Below, piece after piece: positions 8,201 to 14,654 of a DNA stretch of 64,000 bases. The DNA is from an actinobacterium LLX17 (GTDB lineage Bacteria > Actinomycetota > Actinomycetes > Propionibacteriales > Nocardioidaceae): positions 1,806,060 through 1,870,059 of the forward strand of contig KI301992.1 of NCBI GenBank assembly GCA_000471045.1, read 5' to 3'. The translations under genes and the position numbers were made by a program. The notes beneath the pieces are model-generated. The model was not told the origin of the DNA and searched no databases. It saw nothing but the letters and a program-made list of their open reading frames with translations. Each line of letters starts with the position of its first letter. The first letter of the stretch is position 1.

Positions 8201-8994
8201 CCTGGTTGCGCCCGGGTGTCACCGACGTAGCGGGTCGTGGTCGGCCGAGTCGTCAGCTCGACCGAGGCTGCGCCCGCACCATCGGCGTAGAAGGCGTCGC
8301 CCGCGACGTGGGCCGAGACCGTGGTGGTGCCGGACGGCAGGTCCGGCAGGTCGATCGTGGTCGTGGCTGTGCCGCCGGCGCTGGTCGTGACGACGTGGTC
8401 GCTGACGCCGGGAATGCTCAGGGTCACCTGGCGGCCGCCGAGGGCCTGGCCGTCGATGCCGTTGCCCCGGCGGGTCGTCCGGACGGTCACCGGGAGGCTC
8501 TCGCCCGTCGTGACGCTCGCGGGCAGCTCGAGGGCGACCGCAGCGGCGTTGTGCAACGTGACCGTGTAGTCCGACAGCAGCTTCTCCGCCTGCCGGCTGC
8601 AGCCGAGGTTCAGGAAGCCCGACCGCACGGCGTCGTTCGCCCACGAGCGGATGCGGTAGGTGCCGAGCGGGTCGCCCACGCTGTTCCACGTCGTCGACAG
8701 CGAGCCGGCCCCGGTGCGCGACGCCTCGTGCACGACGGTGTTGGTGGCCGTCCTGCGCACCTCGATCCGCGAGCGGCTCTCGTCGCCCACCGTGCAGTTC
8801 TCCGTGCCGCCGCGACTCTCGGTGATCGGGACGTTGCCAGAGACCGTGGCCCCCGGCCCCGGGGTCGTGATCGCGGCCTGCGCCGGTGCCGCCGTCAGGA
8901 CAGCAGCGGTGAAGCCGACGATGATGCCGAGGACCGCCGCACGGCGGACTCGATGCCGCGGTGTCACGGGTCGAGCGGGGCGGCTCTGGGTCAT
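5275..8994 (-). CDS. Giant secreted beta-rich protein with Ig-like and internal repeat regions
   Basis: 1239 residues, function unknown. Sec signal peptide: basic 'RHRVRRAAVLG', hydrophobic core, cleavage near 'APAQA-AIT' (about residue 41). Residues about 45-340 resemble Ig-like/bacterial adhesin domains ('SLPVTVRTT', 'GTTTVSAHVAGDAFY'). The middle and C-terminal parts hold several diverged repeats of the type [LI]xDxP followed by alternating hydrophobic strands ('LTDVPASVEFALGADG', 'IDDAPRELSLGLSPSG', 'LTDVPQRFAVEVGEDG'). A few Cys near the C-terminus may form disulfides. There is no LPXTG or C-terminal membrane helix, so it is probably released or held non-covalently. Start supported by ggagg just upstream. 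It is convergent with kinase 1 and divergent from kinase 2; a link to their signalling is only suggested. Confidence 0.85.
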   Translation of the reverse strand: MTQSRPARPVTPRHRVRRAAVLGIIVGFTAAVLTAAPAQAAITTPGPGATVSGNVPITESRGGTENCTVGDESRSRIEVRRTATNTVVHEASRTGAGSLSTTWNSVGDPLGTYRIRSWANDAVRSGFLNLGCSRQAEKLLSDYTVTLHNAAAVALELPASVTTGESLPVTVRTTRRGNGIDGQALGGRQVTLSIPGVSDHVVTTSAGGTATTTIDLPDLPSGTTTVSAHVAGDAFYADGAGAASVELTTRPTTTRYVGDTRAQPGASTTLRAELIDATPGSDRTGLPVADQEMFLAFGASTESARTDQSGIAARSLVVDGSSRTEPVRAEFLGSDVYGTSQDAVTFYVGDIASETAPVEHDVVGGVTRWIGTGLDNLLAPLNLTGVATQVDQVTAPLTEPLTIGDLVVPALLPPDLAVEVISAAGLQVLLDDLLADVADQVATSGDAIDPVIDTVLTGLVANTPLAGLYETARFRWRAVYVAPDGTSRASEFDATAGLPVAIDVTGDDRADIVTSLTLSGGSYGPTLTPMPRIDAARLPGAPADLPLSLQAVIDLPGSDEEYRFGYDTREGNAPRGFRADLVLAGGGAGVQLSTDSDDPLAVTGAIRPRGGDDAAPIDPTEPPAPAELDGGTPTAPADLAPAEQRFAITFDQAPEQARLGLQLAGGAQDVAAEIETAEPTVVGLHFADDSGGDQLLLADGVLTPVDGRVAINVTGDSASGLGASIASELGLDSVSLRAVGLDAGRTDSDVLLGLTDVPASVEFALGADGTGGLTASGPIGGFEAGYATGDALVLLDDPAYLRLLEEPERSSVAVRLPGFEGMTVSLQDAVSLDLVLAPTPLRALVTQDGLTLDAQIDDAPRELSLGLSPSGAMSVEGSAPIGAISVVASSPDGILAGASQLDVQLTDVPQRFAVEVGEDGVGFDTAGQSVGLVELAAHSGTVPQVPGADDGLLLDSRGGATALAARIHGLREIAAQLDETPEVFLDTVAGSIFRISMLGDDASGNVSATLDRLVPQMRLALTDDGATRLSYSAAEPTNRIDFNLGGMNGSISGPLPAALDICMAGDAACLPAVGIANPALGSVVFKASEYTTLNLTDPASGLTATGLRLKRLDLTGDINGDTGGPVYLNTTDFGGPCGTAGCERPIRGGTVSADLGSAQLVFTPGNGFSAVDAVTQTKTRKLFGQTVGLEGVSGTGIVRCTSATKLNVTVEVIGIPITLNVADAICDVPRTPNPNPPAS

Positions 8995-9030
8995 GCGGTC
9001 CTCCGAGCACGTGGCAGTCCCCTGTGGAAC

Positions 9031-9062
9031 CGCGATGTGACCTGCACAACTGTCACATCGCG
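9031..9062. promoter_or_regulatory. Perfect 11-bp inverted repeat, divergent promoter region
   Basis: CGCGATGTGAC (9031-9041) and its exact reverse complement (9052-9062), 10 bases apart, giving 21 bp (two helical turns) centre to centre. It lies between the divergent secreted-protein gene and kinase 2, where a dimeric regulator would bind. The core TGTGAC/GTCACA resembles CRP-type half sites but the spacing is wrong for CRP. Confidence 0.5.
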
Positions 9063-9119
9063 CGGGACGCTACGGGCCATCTTTGGGTGGCCCCATCGGG
9101 TCTGGTGCGAGCGCCGGAT

Positions 9120-9141
9120 CCTGTGATAGTGAGGTCACAGG
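9120..9141. promoter_or_regulatory. Second inverted repeat, CCTGTGA-N8-TCACAGG
   Basis: Perfect 7-bp arms (9120-9126 and 9135-9141) with an 8-bp spacer, sharing the TGTGA/TCACA core of the repeat at 9031-9062. It lies 36 bp upstream of the TACCGT -10-like element of kinase 2, a position suited to control of that promoter. Confidence 0.45.
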
Positions 9142-9189
9142 TTCGCCCCACGGGAGGCCTGCCGCGCCTGTCCGCACTACCGTGGGGGC

Positions 9190-10812
9190 GTGATTGGCGG
9201 ACGATACGAGCTGGAGACCGAGATCGGTCGTGGCGGGATGGGCGCCGTCTGGCGTGCCCAGGACACGGTGCTGGGTCGCGCCGTGGCTCTCAAGCGTCTC
9301 GGGGGCATCGGTACCGCCGAGGGCCCCGATCACGAGCGCGCGCGCCGCGAGGCCATGCTGGCGGCGCGGCTCAACCACCCGCACATCGTCGCGGTCTACG
9401 ACCTCGTCGTGGACGACGAGGGCTGGTCCTGGCTCGTCATGGAGCACGTCCCCGGCATCACGCTGTCGCACGCCATCACGCAGGGCACCCTGCAGACCGA
9501 GGCCGTCGCTCGCATCGGCCGGCAGGTCGGCGAGGCCCTCGCGGCCGCTCACGCCGCCGGCATCGCCCACCGCGACGTCAAGCCGTCCAACATCCTGCTG
9601 ACCCAGGAGGGGACCGCGAAGCTGTCGGACTTCGGCATCGCCCGCGGCGAGAACGACGACGCGCTCACTCGCACGGGACAGGTCACCGGGTCCCCCGCCT
9701 ACCTGCCACCCGAGGTCGCTCGCGGCGCCAACGGCGGCCCGGCCGGTGACATGTGGTCGCTCGGCGCGACGCTCTTCCACGCGGCGAGCGGACGGGCTCC
9801 CTACTCGGGCGAGGGCACAGCCGTCAGCACCCTCTTCCGCATCGTGCAGGACCCGGTGCCCCAGCTCGAAGGTCACGGAGCGCTGTCCTCCGTCGTGGCC
9901 CGCCTGATGACGCCCGAGCCCGAGGGACGGCCCGACGCCGTCGGCGTCGCTGCGGCTCTCGCCGTCATCGCCGGGGACACCCAGTCCAACGCCACCCAAG
10001 CCGTCACCCCGCTCGCCATGGACACGCCGGGCGACGCCGATCCCGACGCCACGATGCCGGTGGATGCCACCGAGGCGATGACCGCCACGTCGGCCATGGC
10101 ACCCGTCCCGCCCGCGCCCGTCCCGGCTCCCGAGCCGGTCGGCCCGCCGCGGGCGGACGAGGACCGCAGGAGCAAGCGTCCCTGGCTGATCGCCGCGGCC
10201 GCCGCCCTGGTGGTCGTCCTCATCGCCGCGTTCGCCATCACCCGTGGTGGTGACGGCGACGACACGACGGCCGCGCCGGAGCCGCTCACGGCCCAGGAGC
10301 TCGACACCTTCGGGCGCGACTTCGTGCAGACGGCCAGTGCCGATCCCGACGAGGCCTTCGAGCTGCTGACCCCGGAGGCGCAGGACGCCGTGGGCGGCAT
10401 CGAGGCCTTCCGCGACTCCTGGGCCCCGGCCGAGGGAGCCACGCCGACCGAGGTGGCGCCGGACGCCGCGGCCGAGACGGTGGCCGTCACCTACCAGTAC
10501 ACCGTCACCACGCAGCGGTCCTCGTCGACGAGCACCACGTCACCGACCCCCACCGGCTCCCCTTCTCCGCAGGACGACGGAGAGGGTAACGATGACGATG
10601 GGAACGGCAACGGCAACGGCAACGGCGAGGGGCAGGACGACAAGGACAAGGACAAGGACAAGGACGACGACAAGGACGAGGAGAAGGACCGGGAGGAGCC
10701 CCGTCCCGAGCCCGAGCCGACGTCAGTCACCGAGAACGTGACCCGCACCGTCGTCCTGCACGTCGTCCGCGACGGTGACCGGCTGAAGGCCGACCGCTAC
10801 ACCCTCACCTGA
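9190..10812 (+). CDS. Membrane Ser/Thr protein kinase (PknB-like), intact
   Basis: 540 residues. Kinase domain 5-265: GRGGMG loop, K35, HRDVKPSN with D129, DFG (147-149), 'GSPAYLPPE', all intact. An acidic linker leads to one membrane helix (331-351), then an outside domain (352-540). That domain starts 'LTAQELDTFGRDFVQTA' and ends in beta-strands, with a highly charged Asn/Gly/Asp/Lys-rich insert (about 460-505). The domain is shared with kinase 1 and may be NTF2-like (fold is a guess); it lacks PASTA repeats. GTG start at 9190; TACCGT 6 bases upstream suggests leaderless transcription. Autophosphorylation and signalling are expected from the family; substrates are unknown. Confidence 0.92.
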   Translation: MIGGRYELETEIGRGGMGAVWRAQDTVLGRAVALKRLGGIGTAEGPDHERARREAMLAARLNHPHIVAVYDLVVDDEGWSWLVMEHVPGITLSHAITQGTLQTEAVARIGRQVGEALAAAHAAGIAHRDVKPSNILLTQEGTAKLSDFGIARGENDDALTRTGQVTGSPAYLPPEVARGANGGPAGDMWSLGATLFHAASGRAPYSGEGTAVSTLFRIVQDPVPQLEGHGALSSVVARLMTPEPEGRPDAVGVAAALAVIAGDTQSNATQAVTPLAMDTPGDADPDATMPVDATEAMTATSAMAPVPPAPVPAPEPVGPPRADEDRRSKRPWLIAAAAALVVVLIAAFAITRGGDGDDTTAAPEPLTAQELDTFGRDFVQTASADPDEAFELLTPEAQDAVGGIEAFRDSWAPAEGATPTEVAPDAAAETVAVTYQYTVTTQRSSSTSTTSPTPTGSPSPQDDGEGNDDDGNGNGNGNGEGQDDKDKDKDKDDDKDEEKDREEPRPEPEPTSVTENVTRTVVLHVVRDGDRLKADRYTLT

Positions 10813-10813
10813 G

Positions 10814-11233
10814 TCAGGCGACGGGCGACGTCCCGATCACCGAGTTCGGACGGAACGAGACCGGGTCGCCCCGCCGCGCCGGGCGCACCAGGTCGAACCC
10901 GCCCGTCGTGAGCAGCACCCACTCCGCGGGAGCATGCGACTGACCCAGCACGGCCCCGAGTGGCGCGAGGTCCCGCACGGCCTCCTCGGCGCACGAGGCG
11001 TGACAGGGCGGGAAGGCGTACTCGACCGCCTCGGCCTCCTCGGCGGAGCCGATGAAGGCCACCGGCCGGCTCAGCGGCAGACCGCAGACGCCGCAGACCC
11101 GACTCAGGGCGCAGCGGATGGCACGCGCCTTGATGATGGCGTCGTGCCGCCCACCGTCCGCGTCATCGACACACGCGAACGGCAGGCGGACTCCGTCGAC
11201 GACGGGCCGGTTGAGGCTCTCGATGACGCTCAT
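10814..11233 (-). CDS. Cys-rich small protein coupled to the desaturase
   Basis: 139 residues, not recognised. Six cysteines, including C47-x2-C50 and C77-H-x2-C81, suggest a zinc-ribbon-like site. The start at 11233 is fixed by an ATGA overlap with the desaturase stop, so translation is coupled to that gene and the protein probably belongs to the desaturase operon. No signal peptide or membrane segment. It ends 2 bases from the convergent kinase 2 gene, leaving no room for a terminator between them. Confidence 0.7.
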   Translation of the reverse strand: MSVIESLNRPVVDGVRLPFACVDDADGGRHDAIIKARAIRCALSRVCGVCGLPLSRPVAFIGSAEEAEAVEYAFPPCHASCAEEAVRDLAPLGAVLGQSHAPAEWVLLTTGGFDLVRPARRGDPVSFRPNSVIGTSPVA

Positions 11234-12426
11234 CCGACGGAAGCTGCAGTGGTCCACCGCCCCAGCTCGGACCGGCGTCCGGGACGCTCGCTGTCGTCGA
11301 GGCGGCGACGATCGCGCTCACGCTCCGGGGACGCCGGCTTGTTGTCCTTCGTCCTCCGGTTGGGCAGCGACAGCTTCATGATCGTGCGCAGCACCTGGCC
11401 GTACTGCCGGTGCAGCGGACCGGTCGTGTACGGGATGTTGTAACGATCGCAGATGTCGCGCACCTTGACCGAGATCTCCGCGTAGCGGTTGCTGGGCAGG
11501 TCCGGGAACAGGTGGTGCTCGATCTGGTAGCCGAGCTGGCCGCTCATGATGTGCAGCAGCTTGCCGCCCTCGAAGTTGGCCGATCCCAGCATCTGGCGCA
11601 GGTACCACTCGGCGCGCGTCTCGTCCTCGAGCTCCTCCTCGGTGAAGTGCACCGCGCCGTCGGGGAAGTGACCGCAGAAGATGATCATGTACGCCCAGAC
11701 GTTGCGCACGATGTTCGACGTGAAGTTCGCCGTGAGCGTGTGGAAGAACGCAGGCCCGGTCAGCGCCGGGTACACGACGTAGTCCTTCAGCCCCTGCCGC
11801 CCGATCTTGTCGGCGATCTGCTTGAGCTGGCGCTTGAGCAGCTTGGGGTCCTTCTTGCCCTTGCGGATGGCCTCGATGTCGAGGTCGTGAAGGGCCACCC
11901 CGTACTCGAAGAACATCGCGAGCAGCGCGTTGTAGATGGGCTGGCCCAGGTTGTAGGGCGTCCACTTCTGGTCGCGGCTCATGCGCAGGATGCCGTAGCC
12001 CACGTCGTTGTCGTGACCCAGCACGTTGGTGAACTGGTGGTGGATGTAGTTGTGCGAGTGCTTCCACTGCTCGGCCGGCTGGGTGGTGTCCCACTCCCAG
12101 TTGCTGGAGTGGATCTCCGGGTCGTTCATCCAGTCCCACTGGCCGTGCATCGTGTTGTGGCCGATCTCCATGTTCTCGAGGATCTTGGCCGACGACAGCA
12201 GGGCCGTGCCCAGCAGCCACGCCGGCGGGAACATGCTGGCGAACAGGGTGATGCGGCCGGCGGCGGCCAGGCGACGCTGCAGCGTGATGATGCGCAGCAC
12301 GTAGTCGCGGTCCTGCTGGCCGCGGTTGGCCTCGATCTCGGCGCGGATGTCGTCGAGCTCCTTGCCGATGGCCTCGACTTCCTCGTCGGTCAGGTGGGTG
12401 TACTCGCGGACGTCGGCGTAAGCCAT
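11230..12426 (-). CDS. Membrane acyl-CoA/acyl-lipid desaturase (DesA3-like)
   Basis: 398-residue di-iron fatty acid desaturase. The three histidine boxes are present: H90NTMH94, H125NYIHH130 and QIEHH (301-305). Hydrophobic hairpins at about 60-85 and 220-260 fit the four-helix membrane core. It should introduce a double bond into acyl chains using O2 and electrons from a ferredoxin-type partner, which is encoded immediately upstream (12477-13565). The pair matches DesA3-Rv3230c of M. tuberculosis, where DesA3 is the stearoyl-CoA delta-9 desaturase. Start supported by GAGGAGA 7 bases upstream. The 50-bp gap to the reductase implies one operon. Confidence 0.93.
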   Translation of the reverse strand: MAYADVREYTHLTDEEVEAIGKELDDIRAEIEANRGQQDRDYVLRIITLQRRLAAAGRITLFASMFPPAWLLGTALLSSAKILENMEIGHNTMHGQWDWMNDPEIHSSNWEWDTTQPAEQWKHSHNYIHHQFTNVLGHDNDVGYGILRMSRDQKWTPYNLGQPIYNALLAMFFEYGVALHDLDIEAIRKGKKDPKLLKRQLKQIADKIGRQGLKDYVVYPALTGPAFFHTLTANFTSNIVRNVWAYMIIFCGHFPDGAVHFTEEELEDETRAEWYLRQMLGSANFEGGKLLHIMSGQLGYQIEHHLFPDLPSNRYAEISVKVRDICDRYNIPYTTGPLHRQYGQVLRTIMKLSLPNRRTKDNKPASPERERDRRRLDDSERPGRRSELGRWTTAASVG

Positions 12427-12476
12427 GGGTGTCTCCTCGAGGTAGGTGCGGTGGGATGGGTGCGCTGGAAGCGCCG

Positions 12477-13565
12477 TCAGATGGACAGGGTGCAGTCGGT
12501 GGCGGCGACGCTGACGCAGGTCTGGATGTACTGGCCGGGCTGGTCGTGCTCAGCGCCGCTGCGCAGGTCCTTGACGCGGCCCGAGGCGAGCGGGACGTCG
12601 CAGGTGTGGCAGATGCCCATGCGGCAGCCGTAGAGCATGTTGACGCCGGCGCTCTCGCCGGCCTCCAGCAAGGTGGTGGCACCGTCGACCTCGACCGTGG
12701 GCCCGCCCTCACCGAAGGTGACGACGCCACCTTCGGCGTCGCCGGCGCTGGCCGCCAGAGAGAACCGCTCGATGTGCAGCTGCTCGCGGAGGTCGTGCTC
12801 CTCGTAGTGCTCCTCCATGGCGTCCAGCATCGGCGCGGGTCCGCACGCCCAGGTCACGCGGTCCTTCCAGTCGGGACACACGTCGTCGAGCTGGTCCGGC
12901 GTGAGGATGCCGTCGGCGTCGGTGAACCGTTCGTACAGCCGGAACTCGGGGTGGGAGTCGTGGAGCGCGCGGAGCTCGTCGCGGAAGAGCATGTCGTGCT
13001 CGTCGGCGGCCGAGTAGGCCAGCACGGCGTCGGGGATCGTGCCGCGACGGTCGAGGGTGCGCAGCATCGACATGACCGGCGTGATGCCGCTGCCGCCGAC
13101 GACGAACAGCATCTTCTTCGGCGGCGGGTCCGGCAGCACGAAGTCGCCCTGCGGCGCCGCGAGTCGCACGATCGTGCCCGGTTCCAGTCCGTTCACGAGG
13201 TGGTCGGACAGGAAGCCCTCGGGCATCGCCTTGATCGTGATGGCGACCGTGCCGCCACTGCTGACCGGTGTCGACGACAACGAGTAGGAGCGCCAGTGGA
13301 ACTTGCCGTCGACCTCGACGCCGATGCCGATGTACTGGCCCGGCTGGTGGTTGAACGTCCAGCCCCACCCGGGACGGATGACGAGCGTGGCGGCGCGCTC
13401 GGTGACCGGCTCCACCCGCTCGACCCGTCCCCGCAGCTCACGGGCGGACCACAACGGATTGATGAGGCTCAGGTAGTCGTCAGGATGCAGCGGAGTGGTG
13501 AGTGCCTTGCCGACGCGCCGCACGTTGCGCAGCACGCGAGACCTCTCGATCATCGAGTCCGTCAC
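12477..13565 (-). CDS. Ferredoxin-flavoprotein reductase partner of the desaturase (Rv3230c-like)
   Basis: 362 residues. An FAD-binding beta-barrel (about 45-150, with 'RSYSLSS') is followed by an NAD(P)-binding domain ('VGGSGITPVMSML', 'WACGPAPML') and a C-terminal plant-type 2Fe-2S domain. Cluster ligands are C314, C319, C322 and C350 in 'YGCRMGICHTC'. It takes electrons from NAD(P)H to the desaturase encoded next. The GTG at 13565 has agagga upstream. First gene of the probable three-gene operon 13565-10814. Confidence 0.92.
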   Translation of the reverse strand: MTDSMIERSRVLRNVRRVGKALTTPLHPDDYLSLINPLWSARELRGRVERVEPVTERAATLVIRPGWGWTFNHQPGQYIGIGVEVDGKFHWRSYSLSSTPVSSGGTVAITIKAMPEGFLSDHLVNGLEPGTIVRLAAPQGDFVLPDPPPKKMLFVVGGSGITPVMSMLRTLDRRGTIPDAVLAYSAADEHDMLFRDELRALHDSHPEFRLYERFTDADGILTPDQLDDVCPDWKDRVTWACGPAPMLDAMEEHYEEHDLREQLHIERFSLAASAGDAEGGVVTFGEGGPTVEVDGATTLLEAGESAGVNMLYGCRMGICHTCDVPLASGRVKDLRSGAEHDQPGQYIQTCVSVAATDCTLSI

Positions 13566-13613
13566 GTTGAGTGTCCTCTCGCCCGAAACGCCTGAAATGC
13601 CCGTGCCGCCAAC

Positions 13614-13630
13614 TGTGACACTCGGTTACA
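13614..13630. promoter_or_regulatory. Putative operator upstream of the desaturase operon
   Basis: TGTGAC-N5-GTTACA, arms matching at 5 of 6 positions, 49 bp upstream of the reductase start and 120 bp upstream of the divergent hydrolase. Could bind a dimeric regulator of either gene. Only the symmetry and position support it. Confidence 0.35.
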
Positions 13631-13750
13631 TGCAGGGCAACTGGAATGGCCCCGCCGCAGGTCAGGGCCCCGTGATGTGCGTCCACTGTGCGGCACTTGC
13701 CCCCGCGAGGGACGGTGGAGGGGCACGTTTCGCCCACGAGAGGAGCCCCG

Positions 13751-14572
13751 GTGACCACCACCGAGTCGAACGGCATCACCCTGAACTTCACCGACAGCGG
13801 TGGCGACGGCCGCCCCGTCGTCCTGATCCATGGCTGGCCCCTCAGCGGCGCGTCCTGGTCCGAGCAGGTCCCGGCCCTGACCGCGGCGGGCTACCGCGTC
13901 ATCACGTACGACCGTCGCGGGTTCGGCGAGTCCGAGAAGCCCGCCGACGGCTACGACTACGACACCTTCGCCGAGGACCTCGCCGGTCTCCTCGACCACC
14001 TGGACGTCGACGACGCCACCCTCGTCGGCTTCTCGATGGGTGGCGGCGAGGTCGCCCGCTACCTCGGCACCCGTGGTTCGCAGCGCGTGCGGTCGGCCGT
14101 CCTCGCCGGCGCGGTGCCGCCGTTCCTGCTCAAGACCGCCGACAACCCCGACGGCGGGCTCGAGGAGGAGGCCCTCGAGGGGATGAAGGACGGGGTGCGG
14201 GCCGATCGCACCGGATTCCTCGACACCTTCCTGACCGGGTTCTTCTCCGCCGGCGACGAGCTCAAGGTCACCGAGCAGCAGCGCCGTGAGGCCCTGACCC
14301 TGTCGTCGGCCGCGCGCGACGAGGCCGTCGTCGCCTGCATCGACGCGTTCGGGCGCACGGACTTCCGGGCCGATCTCGACCGTATCGACGTGCCGGTGCT
14401 GGTCATCCACGGCGACGCCGACGCCATCGTGCCGCTGGAGGTCTCCGGCGCCCGGGCGGCCGAGCAGCTGAAGAACGCGACGCTGCACGTCGTGAAGGAC
14501 GGCCCGCACGGGTTCAACGTCAGCCACGCCGACGAGGTCAACCGCGCCTTGCTGGACTTCCTCGCCGACTGA
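13751..14572 (+). CDS. Alpha/beta hydrolase, non-heme chloroperoxidase/esterase type
   Basis: 273 residues with the full alpha/beta-hydrolase set: oxyanion region HGWP (27-30), nucleophile S95 in GFSMGG, acid D222 in HGDAD and H253 in 'DGPHGFN'. This is the size and pattern of bacterial non-heme chloroperoxidases/perhydrolases and related esterases; the real substrate cannot be told. GTG at 13751 is chosen over an earlier in-frame start because AGGAG lies 6-10 bases upstream and the family begins here. It stands alone between the desaturase operon and the UPF0182 gene. Confidence 0.92.
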   Translation: MTTTESNGITLNFTDSGGDGRPVVLIHGWPLSGASWSEQVPALTAAGYRVITYDRRGFGESEKPADGYDYDTFAEDLAGLLDHLDVDDATLVGFSMGGGEVARYLGTRGSQRVRSAVLAGAVPPFLLKTADNPDGGLEEEALEGMKDGVRADRTGFLDTFLTGFFSAGDELKVTEQQRREALTLSSAARDEAVVACIDAFGRTDFRADLDRIDVPVLVIHGDADAIVPLEVSGARAAEQLKNATLHVVKDGPHGFNVSHADEVNRALLDFLAD

Positions 14573-14604
14573 CGAGCCTCGCCGCCCGATCGCCCTGTTC
14601 GCGA

Positions 14605-14640
14605 CGACGCCCCGCCGACCACGTGGTCGGCGGGGCGTCG
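14605..14640. terminator. Bidirectional terminator-like palindrome
   Basis: Perfect 36-bp palindrome (14605-14622 with 14623-14640) between two convergent genes. Very GC-rich stem, no T-tract, as is common for actinobacterial terminators. Confidence 0.6.
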
Positions 14641-14654
14641 TGACGATCGAGGGC

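Noticed and set aside
6091..9126. 1011-residue open frame on the + strand opposite the secreted giant
   Set aside because: Arg/Gly/Asp/Val-rich composition typical of the antisense of a high-GC gene; no motif, and the minus strand has a signal peptide and Ig-like domains.
9120..9141. CRP/GlxR binding site
   Set aside because: Half sites fit but the spacer is 8 rather than 6 bases.
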